Shown here: one piece after another, positions 1-12,523 of the stretch | Numbering within the stretch: the first letter of the stretch is position 1 | Layout: each line of letters begins with the position of its first letter | Assembly: GCA_947095535.1 (NCBI GenBank) | Contig: OX352772.1 | Span: 47,387,445 to 47,451,444, forward strand | Source: Poecilobothrus nobilitatus | Taxonomy: Eukaryota > Arthropoda > Insecta > Diptera > Dolichopodidae | Direction of reading: 5' to 3' | DNA: 64,000 nucleotides | The notes under the pieces: generated by a model | What the model was told of the DNA's origin: nothing | Databases searched by the model: none | The model's input: only the letters and a program-made list of their open reading frames with translations | Made by a program: the position numbers and the translations under genes

Positions 1-28
1 TACATACATATGTATGTATGTATGTACT
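1..28. repeat. TACA/TATG microsatellite
   Basis: The window opens with alternating TACATA and TATGTATG steps, a simple tetranucleotide repeat. It is cut by the window edge, so its real length is unknown. Confidence 0.85.
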
Positions 29-508
29 TTCATTTATTTGAAAACACGATACTCTTAAGAGTCTTAACAGTAACACTAACTAATAAATATTCAACAAAAA
101 AAAAACAAAACAAAAATTATGTTATTTCTTTATAAGAGCAGCTCTTTAAGTAGCTCGTGCTAATTAAATTTTAAACAATAGTTACTTTAGCACAATAATG
201 GAATTGATATTTAATCAAAAAAAAAAAGAAAAACCATCTGATTTTTTTTCTCTTTTTTATTTGTTTGTGATTTTATTTTTAAACATTTAAGAAAAAAATG
301 ATTTTTAAAAATATATAAAAAGAAACCAATATTGAGGTTGAATACCTAACTAGTGACTAGGTTATGTTTAATTAAATTGATTGATAGGCAAATAATTTTA
401 AAATAATGAAACAAAAAAAAATAAAATAAAAAAATACGCAAAAAAAAAAAATGAATCACGAGATGAAAATAAAATTAAAAGAAGCTAACAATTAGATATT
501 AACCAAAA
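29..508. other. AT-rich spacer, nothing recognised
   Basis: Poly(A)-rich sequence up to the start of the first family A repeat. I see no reading frame, RNA gene or inverted repeat in it. Confidence 0.6.
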
Positions 509-1835
509 ACAAAGTAGAATGTAAACCAACGGTTTTTAAAAGCGCACATTTCCAAAACTCAATACAAACTGTATAGAAGTGTGACTTACACAAAAATTTG
601 AAAATTTCATGTAATAAGAAAAAATGTGAAATAGGACATTTTTGAAATTTTGAGGGGCCGTTATTCCGGAATCCTATATAACTAAGAAAAGCCGTTAACA
701 CACGTAAAAATATATTATTGAACCTTTAATTTTCATGCCTTCCCGAAGAAAAATTTGTACAGGTGCCTAAGTTACAGGTGTCTAAAAACACCAAATTTTC
801 AATTTTTAAGGCGTAATAACTCTTAAAGAAGGGGTGCTACTAAAAAAGGAAAAGAGGAAAAGTATAAGTTTTCTGAGGAAACTTATACTAATTCTAAAAG
901 TTCTTTCTTGTCTCAAAATTTCAGGTTCCTATCTAAAGGCGTGCCGGAGTTATGAAAAAGAAATTTCATGCAAAATGTGATTTTCACATAACGGTAATGG
1001 TAATTTTCACATAACGGCAATTTGAATAGTAAATTACAAAATATTACATAATTTTGATACTGTTTTATATAGATAATAAAATGTTCGATCTTCTGGCGGT
1101 TTTAGATTGCAAAACTATTACGCAAACCCTGAGATATATACATCTGAAAATGCGGCTTTTTCGCAATTTTGAAGAGCTGCAACTTTGGAACGCTTTACAA
1201 CTTAAATAAACCTTTAACACACGTAAAAATATATTACTGTGGATTTAATTTTTATATCTTGCAGAAGTAAAATGTGAACAGGTTCGTAAGTTACAGGTGT
1301 TTAAAAATAGCAAATTTTCAATTTTTAAGCCCTAATAGCTCATAAACAGGGGATGGTCCAAAAAAATTTTCTGAGTAAACTTATACTAATTCTAAAAGTT
1401 CTTTCTTGCCTCAAAATTTCAAGCCTCTATCTAGAAGCGTGCCGGAATTATGAAAAAAAAAAATCATGCAAAATTTGGTTTTCACACAACGGTAAATTTA
1501 AATACTAAATTTAAAAAAATTGTATAATTTTCATATTAATTTATAAAGATAAAAGAAATACCTGCCGAATGACGTTTTGAAAAAATTTTAAGTAGAATAT
1601 AAGATATATGCATTTAAAAATAGGGCTTTTTCAAAGTTTGGGGGTCTGTAGCTCCGTAATGGGAGGGGCTACATGAAAAAGTTGTTCCACAAAATTATTT
1701 TTTTTATGAGACCTACCCATGGTTAAAATTTTTTTTCTCTATCTTTAACGGTGTAGAAGTTTTGTAAACGGACGGACAGAGTGAAACTAATAAGCACATT
1801 TTTTCAAAAATTTTTTGGAAATGTGCTAAAAAGGG
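509..1835 (+). repeat. Family A interspersed repeat, copy 1 (full length)
   Basis: This roughly 1.33 kb repeat runs from ACAAAGTAGAATGTAAACC to GTGCTAAAAAGGG. The same boundaries occur at 29634-30931, and the 5' part recurs at 28458-29101. The body is modular: a block starting near 694 (TTAACACACGTAAAAATATA) is repeated in diverged form near 1213. Both blocks hold, in order, a CAGGT..AAGTTACAGGTG stretch, AAACTTATACTAATTCTAAA, a TTCTTTCTTG..TCAAAATTTCA stretch, a GTGCCGGA..TTATGAAAAA stretch and a TTTTCACA..ACGGTAA stretch. The 3' end carries a short GGACGGACAGAG motif. I see no terminal inverted repeats, poly(A) tail or protein, so the class is unknown. The small minus-strand frame at 492-701 lies in the repeat and is not a credible gene. 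Confidence 0.8.
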
Positions 1836-3548
1836 TTATCGATACTTTTTGTTAATTGGTTAAGTGAGAGACAGAAAATACTTTTGACAAAAAAAAAATT
1901 GAACACTTTTAGATGAGTGTTAATTTTTAAAATTTTATATTGTGTTAGAATTTAAAGCAAAATATAGTGCTAATTAATTAATTAATGTAGTCTTTGTTTA
2001 GATAAATCAGGAAATTGAAGTTTTTGAAGCAAGATTTTTTTTTCTAATTCTATAAATAGATACACTATTATAAAGTTAAAAAAGGAAAAAACTTAATTCA
2101 TGCTTTGTTTAAGCATTTTTGGTATATGAATTTTGAATGAATCAGTACTTAAAGTTTTATTTGATCAATTTTTCTAATCTTTTGTTGGACAAAACTTCAT
2201 CAATTCATTATTTTAAATTCAATCAATATTCATTCTAACCTTCATTCCTTATAAATAAGGAAAGTATATTTGAGTAATATCCTAAACTATTTTTTTGATG
2301 AATTTGAGTCATTTATTTCAAATGCTATCCGAAAGTATTAATAGAATCTTTATTATGCTTAAAAACAGCAATATATGTATAACCAGTTATAAACGAAGAT
2401 CCTTTAACCTATTTTTAAAGATAAAATAAAAAACGAAGATTATATTTACAGAATTTAAGCTTTACACGTTCGTATAGAAAAATGGTGCTCATTTCGATAC
2501 TCTATATAGCGTCTTTCGATGATTTCCGACTGCTCAAAAAAATAATAAAAAAAAATCTGGTTTTTAAGGACTTGGGGGTACTATTAATTTTTGGATAGAA
2601 TGTTTTTATTTTTATTTTTTATTATAAGATATATGGATAAGGTTGTTATTCAGGCCTATTAGTAGTATTGTGTAATGCACAATTAACGAGTTAAAAATGA
2701 AGTATGTTATAAGATTTGAGATTTTATATTTTTTATTTAATATACTTAATTAATACATAGTAGTATTCAAATAGGATTAAGCCATATTATTAGTAAGGTT
2801 GGATTGATAAATCTATATATATAGCTGTATTATCCATTTTCTGTAGTATATTATATACATATATGTATACATATATATATAATGTGACTCAATTCACAAG
2901 AAAAATTTATAATTGAAATTTATTTACAGAGTTTGAACTCAAAATTCATCAGTTATAGGTAATAGTATAACAATGAAAACGCACTCTCTATGTAAAACAA
3001 TTAAATCTTTTACAGATTTAAGTCTGTTAAATCACAAGGTAAAATGTAAGACGCATCATTTAAATAATTAATAATTTAAAAAAAGTCAAAACAATAAATG
3101 TTTTTCTAATTTCCTATTTTTAGCATGTTTTCAAAAAAAAAATGAAAGAAAAATATACCTATTACGTTTATACTGTCTGTCCGTTTAGCTCTCGATATGT
3201 CTGATAATAGAACTTACAGATTGCTTACACCGATATTTTTTTGCCGCTCATATAAGGAGCGCATCCACTAAGTCATTTAATATACATATTTGACTATATT
3301 TCAGTTTCACTTTCTTCAGTTTTTAATGGCCCATATATCCTTAATCGTAATTTAGTAAGAAAATTTACCATTATATATGATGTGAAATTTTGAAAAATTT
3401 TGGAAGCCACCTATCATATAATAATATTTTCTAAGCGTTTAACATTAGAAACTTGTAGTTTTGAGAAGAGAATATTTTAAAAGAATTAATTATCTCTTCT
3501 TATTATATGTATGTACTTATTCCCATGGGAGTGGGTCACAATCCTGCA
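1836..3548. other. AT-rich spacer with a TA microsatellite
   Basis: About 1.7 kb without a recognisable gene. It includes a TA/TATG microsatellite at 2851-2883 and a GC-richer patch at 3170-3265 with the words CTGTCTGTCCG and CTCGATATGTCTG. That patch may be a decayed end of an interspersed repeat, but no second copy is visible here. Confidence 0.5.
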
Positions 3549-3889
3549 CGCCAAAATCAACCTGCGACAAAATTTTCCTTTTTTTTTTATCTTGCATTAC
3601 AAAAACACGGACGGATCTTGCAAAATATTTTTAAAGAAATAGATTGTGGCTTTGTTTTTTATTTTTTGTTTGTTATAAACAAATAGTTAAGGAGGGTTTT
3701 AAAGTTGGATTCAAAAGCATGGTTATGAGGGTTTTAGAGTTGGATTCAAAAGCGGGTTTGCCAGAATATTCCAGAATATTTATATATAAGAATAAGTGAC
3801 ATTGTGAATTACATGCAAAATTTTGTCCTATAGTAGATTTTGGAAAAAAGATTTTGGAAAGCAAAATTTTGTCGCATTAGATTTTGACG
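3549..3889. mobile_element. Possible short inverted-repeat element
   Basis: Two arms of about 32 bases face each other: 3549-3580 reads CGCCAAAATC..TGCGACAAAATTTT, and the complement of 3859-3889 reads CGTCAAAATC..TGCGACAAAATTTT, with only a few mismatches. The right arm is partly duplicated just inside (3812-3842). The interior holds a direct repeat of about 25 bases at roughly 3693 and 3729, with the core AGTTGGATTCAAAAGC. No target duplication is clear. The minus-strand frame at 3673-3864 has no known motif and is probably chance. It fits a small non-autonomous element or foldback. Confidence 0.5.
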
Positions 3890-5396
3890 TAAAAGATAAT
3901 ATAGCAAACCCTATTCCCATTTGTTTCAAATCTATGAGGAATTGAAATTAAAGATTTGCTATTAATAGGTATACACCTTCTTTTATCTCTCTATACCATA
4001 TGCAAATTTGTATAAAAGAAAATTGTAAGAAAGTATCTTAAAATGTATTTTGAAATATACACCTTTAAAAACCTTTAATTTTATATCGTACCTTTGTTTT
4101 TTTTTTTAGATATAAATATGTACTTTAAAAATGTGTTATATTTAGAGATAGAAAATAATAAATTAAAATATTTTCTTAAAAGTATACAATTATTGTATAT
4201 ACTAATTTGAATGCCGAATAATAATAATTTCTTAAATAACAATAAAAGAATTCATTTTTCAACTATTAACGTTCATTTGAATCATGCAATTTTACTTAAT
4301 TCAGGTTGTCTTCAGATATATGTTTTCAATTATGTTTTTTGGTTTTTTTTTTTTTTCATTTTAAAATTTAAAGTTCGTTAGTTTGGTAAAAACAATGCAA
4401 AGCATAATATAATTTCATACTTCAAAGTCAATATCACAAAAGACTTACTTTTGAACACTTCACCCGACCTCAATGCTAATTATCCCATTTAAATTGATAT
4501 TCATGAATTTCCCATCCTATTGAAATGAAATGAAGAAAAAATAAAAAGAACAACAACAAAAAAAAAAAAAAAAACACGCTTTATTCAAATCAATTATTTT
4601 TTTAAAACAAATCCAGATTTTCATGACTTTAAAAAAACAATTTAAAGTTAAAAAGAAAAACAAAAAAAGTGTGATTTAAGTGAGTAAAAAAAAAAAAACA
4701 AAAAACAAAATGCTGTGTTTTTTTCTTCTTTCCTTTCATATCTATATATACAATAAATTCCCACACTAACTGCTGTCCCCCACAATATCAAAATTAGATC
4801 TATTTCAATGATTTCAATGGTTTTTCTTGTGAGTTTTTTTAGTTCTGGAAATGAAAAAAAAAAAAGAGTGAGAACAAATAATTACTTTGTTCTTTGTTTT
4901 CATTCAATCGATTCAAATAAATATACAAAATTTTTATTTTTTATAAATAATGAAATGTAAACCAATTGTTCTGGTTACATTTTAAAATTTTTTTTTTTTT
5001 TTTTTGGGTCAAGATACGGAAATGATTTTTTAACAACAGTTTAAAATTTTAAGATAACTTTTACTTTTTTAACTTTGAGGTATAGAAATTTGCCTGCAAA
5101 ATAAAATAAAAACTGCTGCCATATAAATAATTACTTAAATTATATTTAATATATTTTTTTAAATTATTTTTCGAAAAATTTCCTTATTAATTTCGCCCAT
5201 TAGAACGTCCATCTGTACTACACTGTTTTTTTTTCTAAGTGAGACGGGAATTTTACAAAGACACTAAGAACATTAGAACTAGACACTATAGAATACCATT
5301 GGTATACTATTTGGTAGTACCAGATTCTTATTGAACAAGAATCCGAAAATATTGAATTGAGCAGTGGGACTGTTAGAAAACAATGAATTCGCCTAT
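3890..5396. other. AT-rich spacer with poly(A)/poly(T) runs
   Basis: About 1.5 kb dominated by homopolymer A and T runs. No gene, RNA gene or repeat copy recognised. Confidence 0.55.
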
Positions 5397-5456
5397 TAGT
5401 TATATTATTACCAAGTTGCCGGTGACGAGTTATATTATTACCAAGTTGCCGATGAC
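5397..5456 (+). repeat. 30 bp tandem duplication
   Basis: Two adjacent 30 bp units (5397-5426 and 5427-5456) share AGTTATATTATTACCAAGTT and differ at one base (GCCGGTGACG versus GCCGATGACG). A partial, shuffled third unit follows to about 5492 (GACTAGTTGCCG, TTATTACCGGTGACG). It is GC-richer than its surroundings. A 73-codon frame at 5383-5604 reads through the repeat but shows no known domain, and I do not call it a gene. Confidence 0.75.
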
Positions 5457-5658
5457 GGTGACTAGTTGCCGGGTTATTACCGGTGACGACAGCGATCAAA
5501 AGTTACAACATAAAGTGGTAAATAATATCTTCCCGCATGAGGTAATAATTGAAGCTAATCCCACAATTAGTGTAACAGCCATTATTATTAGTATTAATTA
5601 TTAATATTATTATTATTTGTTACAGAATCGCGGTCATCAGTTGATTACAACATACAGA

Positions 5659-5706
5659 ATATCCTCACTCTTTAGATATCCTCACTCCTCTGCAATATCC
5701 TCACTC
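5659..5706 (+). repeat. Short tandem repeat ATATCCTCACTC
   Basis: The 12-mer ATATCCTCACTC occurs three times, at 5659, 5676 and 5695, spaced 17 and 19 bases apart. The role is unknown. Confidence 0.7.
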
Positions 5707-5712
5707 CTTAGA

Positions 5713-8527
5713 TACTTTATTAGTTGATATAAAAAAAATATGTCGTTTTTTCGAATTAATTGTCAAAATTGACCGTTATGTGGCTCAATTCGTTTCCATA
5801 CGTATCTTCGGAATGGAGTTAGAATCTTGAAAGCCACTTCAGCCACATGTAACTTGAACATCAGTTAAAATTTGTTTAAAATAAAACAAAGAAATTAAAG
5901 CTATAGTAAAAAATTATAAGTCTAACACTTATAATGTCCTTATTTGCCTTTTTGAAAATGTTCATATTTAAAACCCTTTCGTTTTACATACTTTTTCTTC
6001 AATCATCACAATTCTCAAATTAATAGTAATAATAAAATTTCAGACCTAGGCTTAAATACGATTACGTGTACATGTAAATCATAAATGAATTTCATAAGAA
6101 ATTCATATTCAAATACTGAATAATTTAAACATTTTTCGCATTCGATTCGATTATTCTCAAATTTTACAAAATTATTCAATCTATAGATTTATTTAACAAA
6201 TTCGATTATTTATTAAGGTTTCATCCTACATTTAATTTAGCTTTTAAATTTGATTAAACATACACTATAAGCACAATAAAGGACTAAGGTCTAAAAATGT
6301 TAAATAACACAGTTCATTTATCATTTTCTAGGTTGGGTGTTAAACTTGAGCTTAAAGACTTAAGGGCGTTAGACTTAACCTTAGAGATATTTTTGTAATA
6401 GGTTATTAAAAGGAAGAAATTTTAAATTGACATTTAAAAGATACATGTACATAAATCTCAAACTTTTAAATTTTAGTTTTACAGTTCGGTTTTGTTGCAA
6501 TCTTACAACGGTAGTACCGTTCAAATTTATCTTTAAACTATGTTTAAGCATCAGTACTTAATATTAAATAACTAATATGAAATTTCATAAAAAGATACAC
6601 AAAATAAAATTTTTCACAATTTTATACAATATGTAGATAAAATTAATAAGAAATTTTATATTTTTACACCATTAACGTTAAGCCCCAAGTTAAGTGTTAA
6701 TAGTCAATAAAAATTAATTTTAAAAAGTTTTTGTTTTTAATAGATTCCATTCAATAAAGGTTAAAATCAACTGTTAAATTATACATTTTAATAAATTAAA
6801 AACACACTTAACTATGATATTTCCGATTAAATAGAAATGCGAATGACATATAGAAAAAGAAAGAAACCATAAAAGAATATTTTACAGATAGATAAACAAA
6901 AAAAAAAAAAAAAATCTACAAAAATGGGGTCAAAATAAAATATGTCTTTCTCCAATTAAATAGATTTTAGATTCAACATTAGCATTTTTGAAGTATATCC
7001 ACAATTATAGGTTATGTTATTAACTTTTATTTGTATATCTTAAGATACAATGTGGTGCTACTAACGAAAAGTAAATAAAAAAAAAAAAAAATTAGAAAAT
7101 GAAAATAAATCGGAGTAAAAAAGTTAAATAATAAACAAAAAAAAAAATATAAGTAAAAAAAAAACTACATATTATATTAAAAAAGTGTTACTTTGATTAA
7201 TCAAGTGGTACTTTTTAAAATTATTACTTTTGTTTTTACCGTAAATAAAAAGATGAAATAGGGAAAAGTTAATTATACTTATAGGTTATTTAAAATAATA
7301 ATAATAATTTTATTTTAATACATCACATTTTACAGTCAAATCACGCTTTGGTGTTTTTTCTCTTAAAGATAAATTTCTCTTTATATAAATGATATCATAA
7401 TAATATATAGGATTTGAGATGAGGATTTCCCGTTATATTTTTTGTATTGTGTCCAGTATACTTAAATTAGTAATAAAATATTTGTAGTATAACACAAATT
7501 AGTTTCAGACTTAACATTTTAACAGCTAAATGAAACTTATCATAATAAAATTGACATTAATAGTTTTTTAAGGTTTTAAATCTTAAAATGAGATGTTAAT
7601 CATAAGAAAATTATATATAGAGATTCATAGCAGTTTAAAAGTTAAGATTGATTTATTGAAAATATAAAATCTTTCTAATAATTTTTCAACTTTTTCAGGA
7701 AGTAAATTTCCAAAATAACCCGTCTGCAGTGTACAAAATAACCCCTACTTACCTTCTATTTAGAATTATTCTAATAAGAAGTGATATGACATTGTAGATA
7801 TCGGAGTATAGGATAATGTGGTGAACTACAGTTTCAAATTTATTGTCTGCCATTAAAATCTGTTTTCTGTTGAACTAATGGATAATGAATATAACAAATA
7901 GATGAAGAATAATAATAGTCGAGATTTTACTGTATATATTTAAGAAAATGTATTTAAAAATAGAAGTTTAATATAAACTATATAATTAAAGTGTATACTT
8001 TAAAATAAACTTTTATTATTTTGTAAATATAATTTAAAAAAAAAAAAATTGTGTACAGTATAAAAATATATTTAAAATTTCTCTTATGGAATTATGATTA
8101 GTGTTACTAATCAAAATTGTAATAAAAAAAATTATATACTTAGATTCACTTTTTTTTTTTAACATCTATTTCTATTTTAACTGGTTTCTAAGCATTTCCT
8201 AAAAAAAAAAAAAATATACAAGATTAGTATGAAAGAGAAAGTAATTTTTTTTAATACTAGTTATAAGAATCCATAAAAATATTATTGAAAAATACAAAAA
8301 TTTTTGCCAATATTTTTATTGATCTTTAATTTTTATTCTACTTTTAAATTGAAAGTAATAATAATTGATAATTTCAAAATCAAATGGTACAACTGAGTTA
8401 ATGAAGATTAAAAAAAGAAAAGAAAAAAACAAATTTTTTAAATAGTTATTTTCTTTTTCTTAAATAAAAAACAAAATTGGGAAACTCCAACAAACAGTTA
8501 CTAGATTATATATCAAAATAAAGGCGA
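5713..8527. other. AT-rich spacer, mostly featureless
   Basis: About 2.8 kb with no gene. A weak inverted similarity may exist between 6340-6395 (GTGTTAAACTTGAGCTTAA) and 6670-6705 (complement AACACTTAACTTGGGGCTTA), about 330 bases apart. This is too degraded to call an element. Confidence 0.5.
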
Positions 8528-8720
8528 ATAGCCTTAGAGTGGAACCCTTACGAAACAAGAAGACGTGGCCGCCTTAACAATGCTTCCATAATCCATATGG
8601 CTCAGAACAATCCACCAAGAATTGGCTAAATGCAACATTTTTTGGGATAACATTAAAATATCAGCGCAAAACTGCGTGAGAAGTTTTGCCACGTGGAAGT
8701 CCTCTCGTAAGGGGAATTAA
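8528..8720 (+). pseudogene. Decayed LINE reverse-transcriptase C-terminal end
   Basis: This is a relic of the extreme C-terminus of a non-LTR retrotransposon polyprotein of the RTE-like (CFDP2-like) type. Frame 1 from 8528 reads IALEWNPYETRRRGRLN, matching the family's usual ALxWNPxGxRxRGRPKxTWRR motif. After a frameshift, 8598-8720 reads WLRTIHQELAKCNIFWDNIK, then ISAQNCVRSFATWKSS, ending at a TAA. This fits the family pattern W-R-T-I-x-x-E-L..W..I..AQ-x-R-x-W-R. The frameshift and lost consensus residues make it non-functional, and the endonuclease and catalytic RT domains are absent. Similar fragments occur at 41987-42207 and 42407-42629. The LINE origin is fairly sure; the clade is less so. 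Confidence 0.72.
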
Positions 8721-10679
8721 TAATATACTGTACATTTCCTCTCTAAATTTATGAAAGGAAATCTATTTTATAGGTAATGTAAATTTTTAAAAACACACTG
8801 AGAGTGACATTCATTTAACTTTCTTAGATGGATGCTTATAGTGTAACAAAAGTAATAAACTTTACATGGCAAAGGATTAAGACAATCTAGAATAGTTCAA
8901 ATTGAGTCAGAAGCCAAAAAAACTATCTATTTAAGACTTCAACAGCTATGACGAATATTTGATTAATTTACAAATGACGACTGACGATAGGTCATATAGC
9001 CTCGATTAAATTTTTTATTTATTGTTTTACCGCAGCTGTTTCTAATAAGAACTTTAACTGAATATAATTAAATGACGACCAATGATATCACGAAATTTTT
9101 CTTCCAATCTCTCGAAGATTCTCCGACATTTTTAAATGATTTAGTTTTTTTCCGCCAAGGTTGATATTTGTAAAAATATACCGCATGTAAAAGTGTGTTT
9201 TTAAAGAAAATTCACTTGCAGAAATGTGTGTGATCAATGTGTAAATTGCTACATCTAAAATATGTGACAAACTTTTTACTTAAACTTTTTAATATGTATT
9301 TATAGCCATAAATTATTGAAATATATATTTTACTTTTCTTACAGTATACAAAATGGCTTAAATAATACTGAAATTATTTTTTCAAAATAACTTTTTTCAG
9401 AAAAATTTACAATTATGAAGATTCACGTCTTGTTGTAAAGTATGGCTTGTTATTCAAGATTAAATAGAATTTTACTTCCAGTTTGTTGAAGTCTGACATT
9501 GTTATATTCTTTACACATCGACAAGGAAAATGAGCGACAATAAACACACTTAAGAACTAAAAAAGTAGGTCAGTTGGAAAAATCATATCGAAACTTTAAA
9601 ATCAAGTAGTTGCAAAACATTGGCATATTGTAAAATGAAATGAAGAAAAATTGTTCAGATGACCCGCTTCGTAATGCTGCGAAAAGCAAAAGAAAAAGAA
9701 AAAAAAGATAATTCTATTGATTCGACTAGTAAATAAAATACATATTAAAATCAAAAAGTAAATATTTTTATTATCTGTAAATGTTAAAATTGATAAAACC
9801 GAAAATAAAAATTACTAATTATGAATTTTCAATTTGTTTCTAATAATTAGTTGATTTTTTTTTTCATTCCCACTTCATTAACTTTACATTGCATTCCCAT
9901 TTCTTTCAATCTAAAATGTCAATTATTATAACATGGGATCGCATTTTTGATTGACATGGGATAAAAATGTTGATGTTGTAATATTATTATTATTATTATT
10001 ATGATATTACATTTTTATACTTTTCGAGCTATTCATAAAATTTTTGTAAATTAATTTTGTTTCATTAATTTTTGAAATCTTTAAAGATCAATTTTTAAGT
10101 TAGCCTATACCGAATTTTTGAACTCTTTTAAGATCAATCTTTAAGTGCTCGAATATCTACTCTTTAACATTTAATTCTTTTCTATATTAGACTATATATA
10201 CATGAAAACAATTTTTTTTTTTTTTTGCTCAAATGAATCTATATCTTAAGATGCTTTATTTAATTACGAAATTATTGGTAAAATATCTTTAAATTTACAA
10301 AATATTAAAATTGGTAACGAAAAATAATTTTGTAAGATAGTTTTAATTCAATTATGGTGTAACTGAAGAAGAAAATAAAAAAAAAAAATATAAAACCAAA
10401 ATTAAAAATTGGTTATTTTATGATTTTGCTTTACATTTTGAAAATTTAATTGAAAAAAAAAAAAAAATTATAAAAATTAAAAATAAATGTTGTATAAAAT
10501 TTGCTTAAGGCATAAAATTTTAATGAAAATTTATTTTCAAAATTTTCAATTTAATAAAAGTTATATGGCGCAACTTTGTATCAAGTATTTTGAAATATTT
10601 AAAAAAGAAAAAATAAAAGTTATATATATGTTGTAGTTCAAATTGTAGAAATTCTATAGAAAATCTTTCTTAATTATTA
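8721..10679. other. AT-rich spacer with an ATT microsatellite
   Basis: About 2 kb. An (ATT)n run occupies about 9981-10002. A slightly GC-richer patch at 9480-9700 shows no convincing coding frame. Nothing else recognised. Confidence 0.55.
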
Positions 10680-12523
10680 ACAAGGCAGAATGTAAAACCA
10701 AAGGTTTTTAAAGATGCATATTTTCATAAAGACTATAAAAGCGCAGTTTACGATAATTATTGTGACTTACATCAAAATTTGTAATTTTTCTTAGAATTTT
10801 ATATACTTATGTATATAAGAAAAAAATAGTGAAAAATCAAGAGACAGTTTCTTCAATTTTATGGAAACCCTATATAAATAGTAAAAGCTGTTAACATATC
10901 GTCGCCTCAGAAAATCATTGTTGTATGTGAAATTTTTTGAATTTTTGTTTTTAACATTTTTTTAAGTTTTTTTTTTGTTCTCTTTCTAATGGTATTGTCC
11001 GTTTTTCGCTATCTTTTACCGTTTTAAAGATATCTGGTATATTGTTGTATGTTATGCATATTTAATATGATTTATTATTGTATTTGTTCAGTTTTGTATG
11101 TATACAATACATTTATATTATATTTTATAATTTCTAGTAGAAAATCAAACTAGTTCCGCACTAGTTAAAGAACTGATTACAGAGAATTAGTAAATGTATT
11201 ACCTAACCTATTACAATAATGTAAATTTAGATTTGCAAAATAATTTTCGCTCCTAAAAAGGTTTCGATATAACTTTTATTAAAACCGTAAGTTAAATGTG
11301 TACAATTTGACTGGAATTTTGAATAAGTTCGATAAATTTAAAATAACTTATACTGTTCAATTTGGAACGAAATTTGCTGTGGTAGGTCGGTCAATGTAAT
11401 TGCTTAGTGACTTAATAAAACTTTTAAATAATGTTGTCAAGGATAATCCAGAAATATGCAAAATAATTCTATGGAGTTATTCCTGTACTAAATAACTAAA
11501 TCCATAAAATAAAATAAATCCATTGGAAAAAACAAAACGGAATTTGCTTTTGTGTCTTTTAGTTTTTCTCATTTAATACGACAACATTCCATATATAGAA
11601 TTGTTGTATGTTATACATAGCCAAACCAAATTTATGAAAATTGTTACATACAACAAATGTTGTTTGAGTAAAAACTCTTCTAATTCCGCCAAAGTTTGCG
11701 GCACGGATTGCGGCCGTACGGTTTCAGCACTATGCCTCTTTAAAACTTCAAAGTTGATTTACCACAAACTATGTTTTGCTACAACAATAATTTTCTGAGG
11801 CGACGATATTGTATAAAAGGTAATGTTGAAACTTTAATTTTTATGTTTTACTTTAAAAAATTTATATAGCTACCTAAATTACAGGTGCCTAAGTAAATAG
11901 CTTTTAAACAAGGTACACAAAAGAAAAATGTCTGAGATAACTTATGATAATTCTTAAAGATATTTCTTCTCTAAAAGTTTGACTCCTATTAGCTTTTAAA
12001 CAGGGGAAGGTGTATAAAATTCTCCAGCAACTTCTGCTCATTCTTAAAGATCTCCCCCTCTCAAAATTTTAAAGTTCAATCTAAAAACATTTCAGAGATA
12101 TGAAGGAAGCAAAACCTAGCTAAATTTTGTTTCCATATAATTGTAAATGTACATAGTAAATTGAAAATGATATTGATTTATATACTTATAGCTTAAAAAG
12201 TGACCACTATATGTTTTTAGATTAAAAAAATCTTAAGCAGAATCTGAGATACATAATCATATTGGAAAGTAGGGTTTTTTAAATTTTGAGGAGCTGTAAC
12301 TATGTAATGGTTGGGCCTACATAAATAAATTGCGTAAAACATTTACTTTTTTACAAGATTTATTTATATGGTTAAAATCTCATTGCTCTTGCTTTAACGG
12401 TGTAGAAGTTTTGTAAACCGAAAGACAGACAGTAAGACAGGACAGATGCACGAACGGACAGACGGACGGACATAGTAAAACTTATAAGGAATTTAAAATT
12501 TTTAAAAAATGTGCTAAAATTTG
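10680..12523 (+). repeat. Family A repeat, diverged copy split by an insertion
   Basis: The 5' boundary ACAAGGCAGAATGTAAAACC and the 3' end (ACGGTGTAGAAGTTTTGTAA, a GGACGG tract at 12416-12472, then ATGTGCTAAAA) match family A. Module words such as TTACAGGTGCCTAAG and CAAAATTT are still visible, but divergence from copies at 509, 28458 and 29634 is far greater than among those three. The copy is split at 10897/11808 by a 908 bp TIR element. Without the insertion the copy would be about 0.93 kb, so it also carries deletions relative to a 1.3 kb copy. Confidence 0.7.
10899..11806. mobile_element. TIR DNA transposon with TA duplication, nested in family A
   Basis: The ends are inverted copies: the left end reads TCGTCGCCTCAGAAAATCAT and the complement of the right end reads TCGTCGCCTCAGAAAATTAT, continuing as TGTTGTA. 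This gives TIRs of about 27 bp with one mismatch. TA flanks both sides (10897-10898 and 11807-11808), the target duplication of Tc1/mariner-type elements. Family A sequence on the two sides joins cleanly across the insertion. Inside, TTGTTGTATGT-type words recur near 10918, 11041 and 11600 and inverted near 11644, resembling subterminal repeats. The plus frame 11601-11798 (65 codons, several cysteines) has no recognised transposase motif. It is probably a non-autonomous element of unknown family. Confidence 0.82.

Noticed and set aside
5218..5604. Opposite-strand frames of 93 and 73 codons
   Set aside because: Both run through the 30 bp tandem duplication, and their apparent repeats come from it; no domain is visible.
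6336..6710. Possible MITE with TTAAG-rich inverted ends
   Set aside because: The end similarity is weak and made of simple TTAA words; no target duplication.
9480..9720. Possible Tc1-type transposase fragment (KSYRNFK.., DDPLRNAAKSKRKRK)
   Set aside because: No catalytic or helix-turn-helix motif is convincing, stops interrupt the frame, and no TIRs are found.
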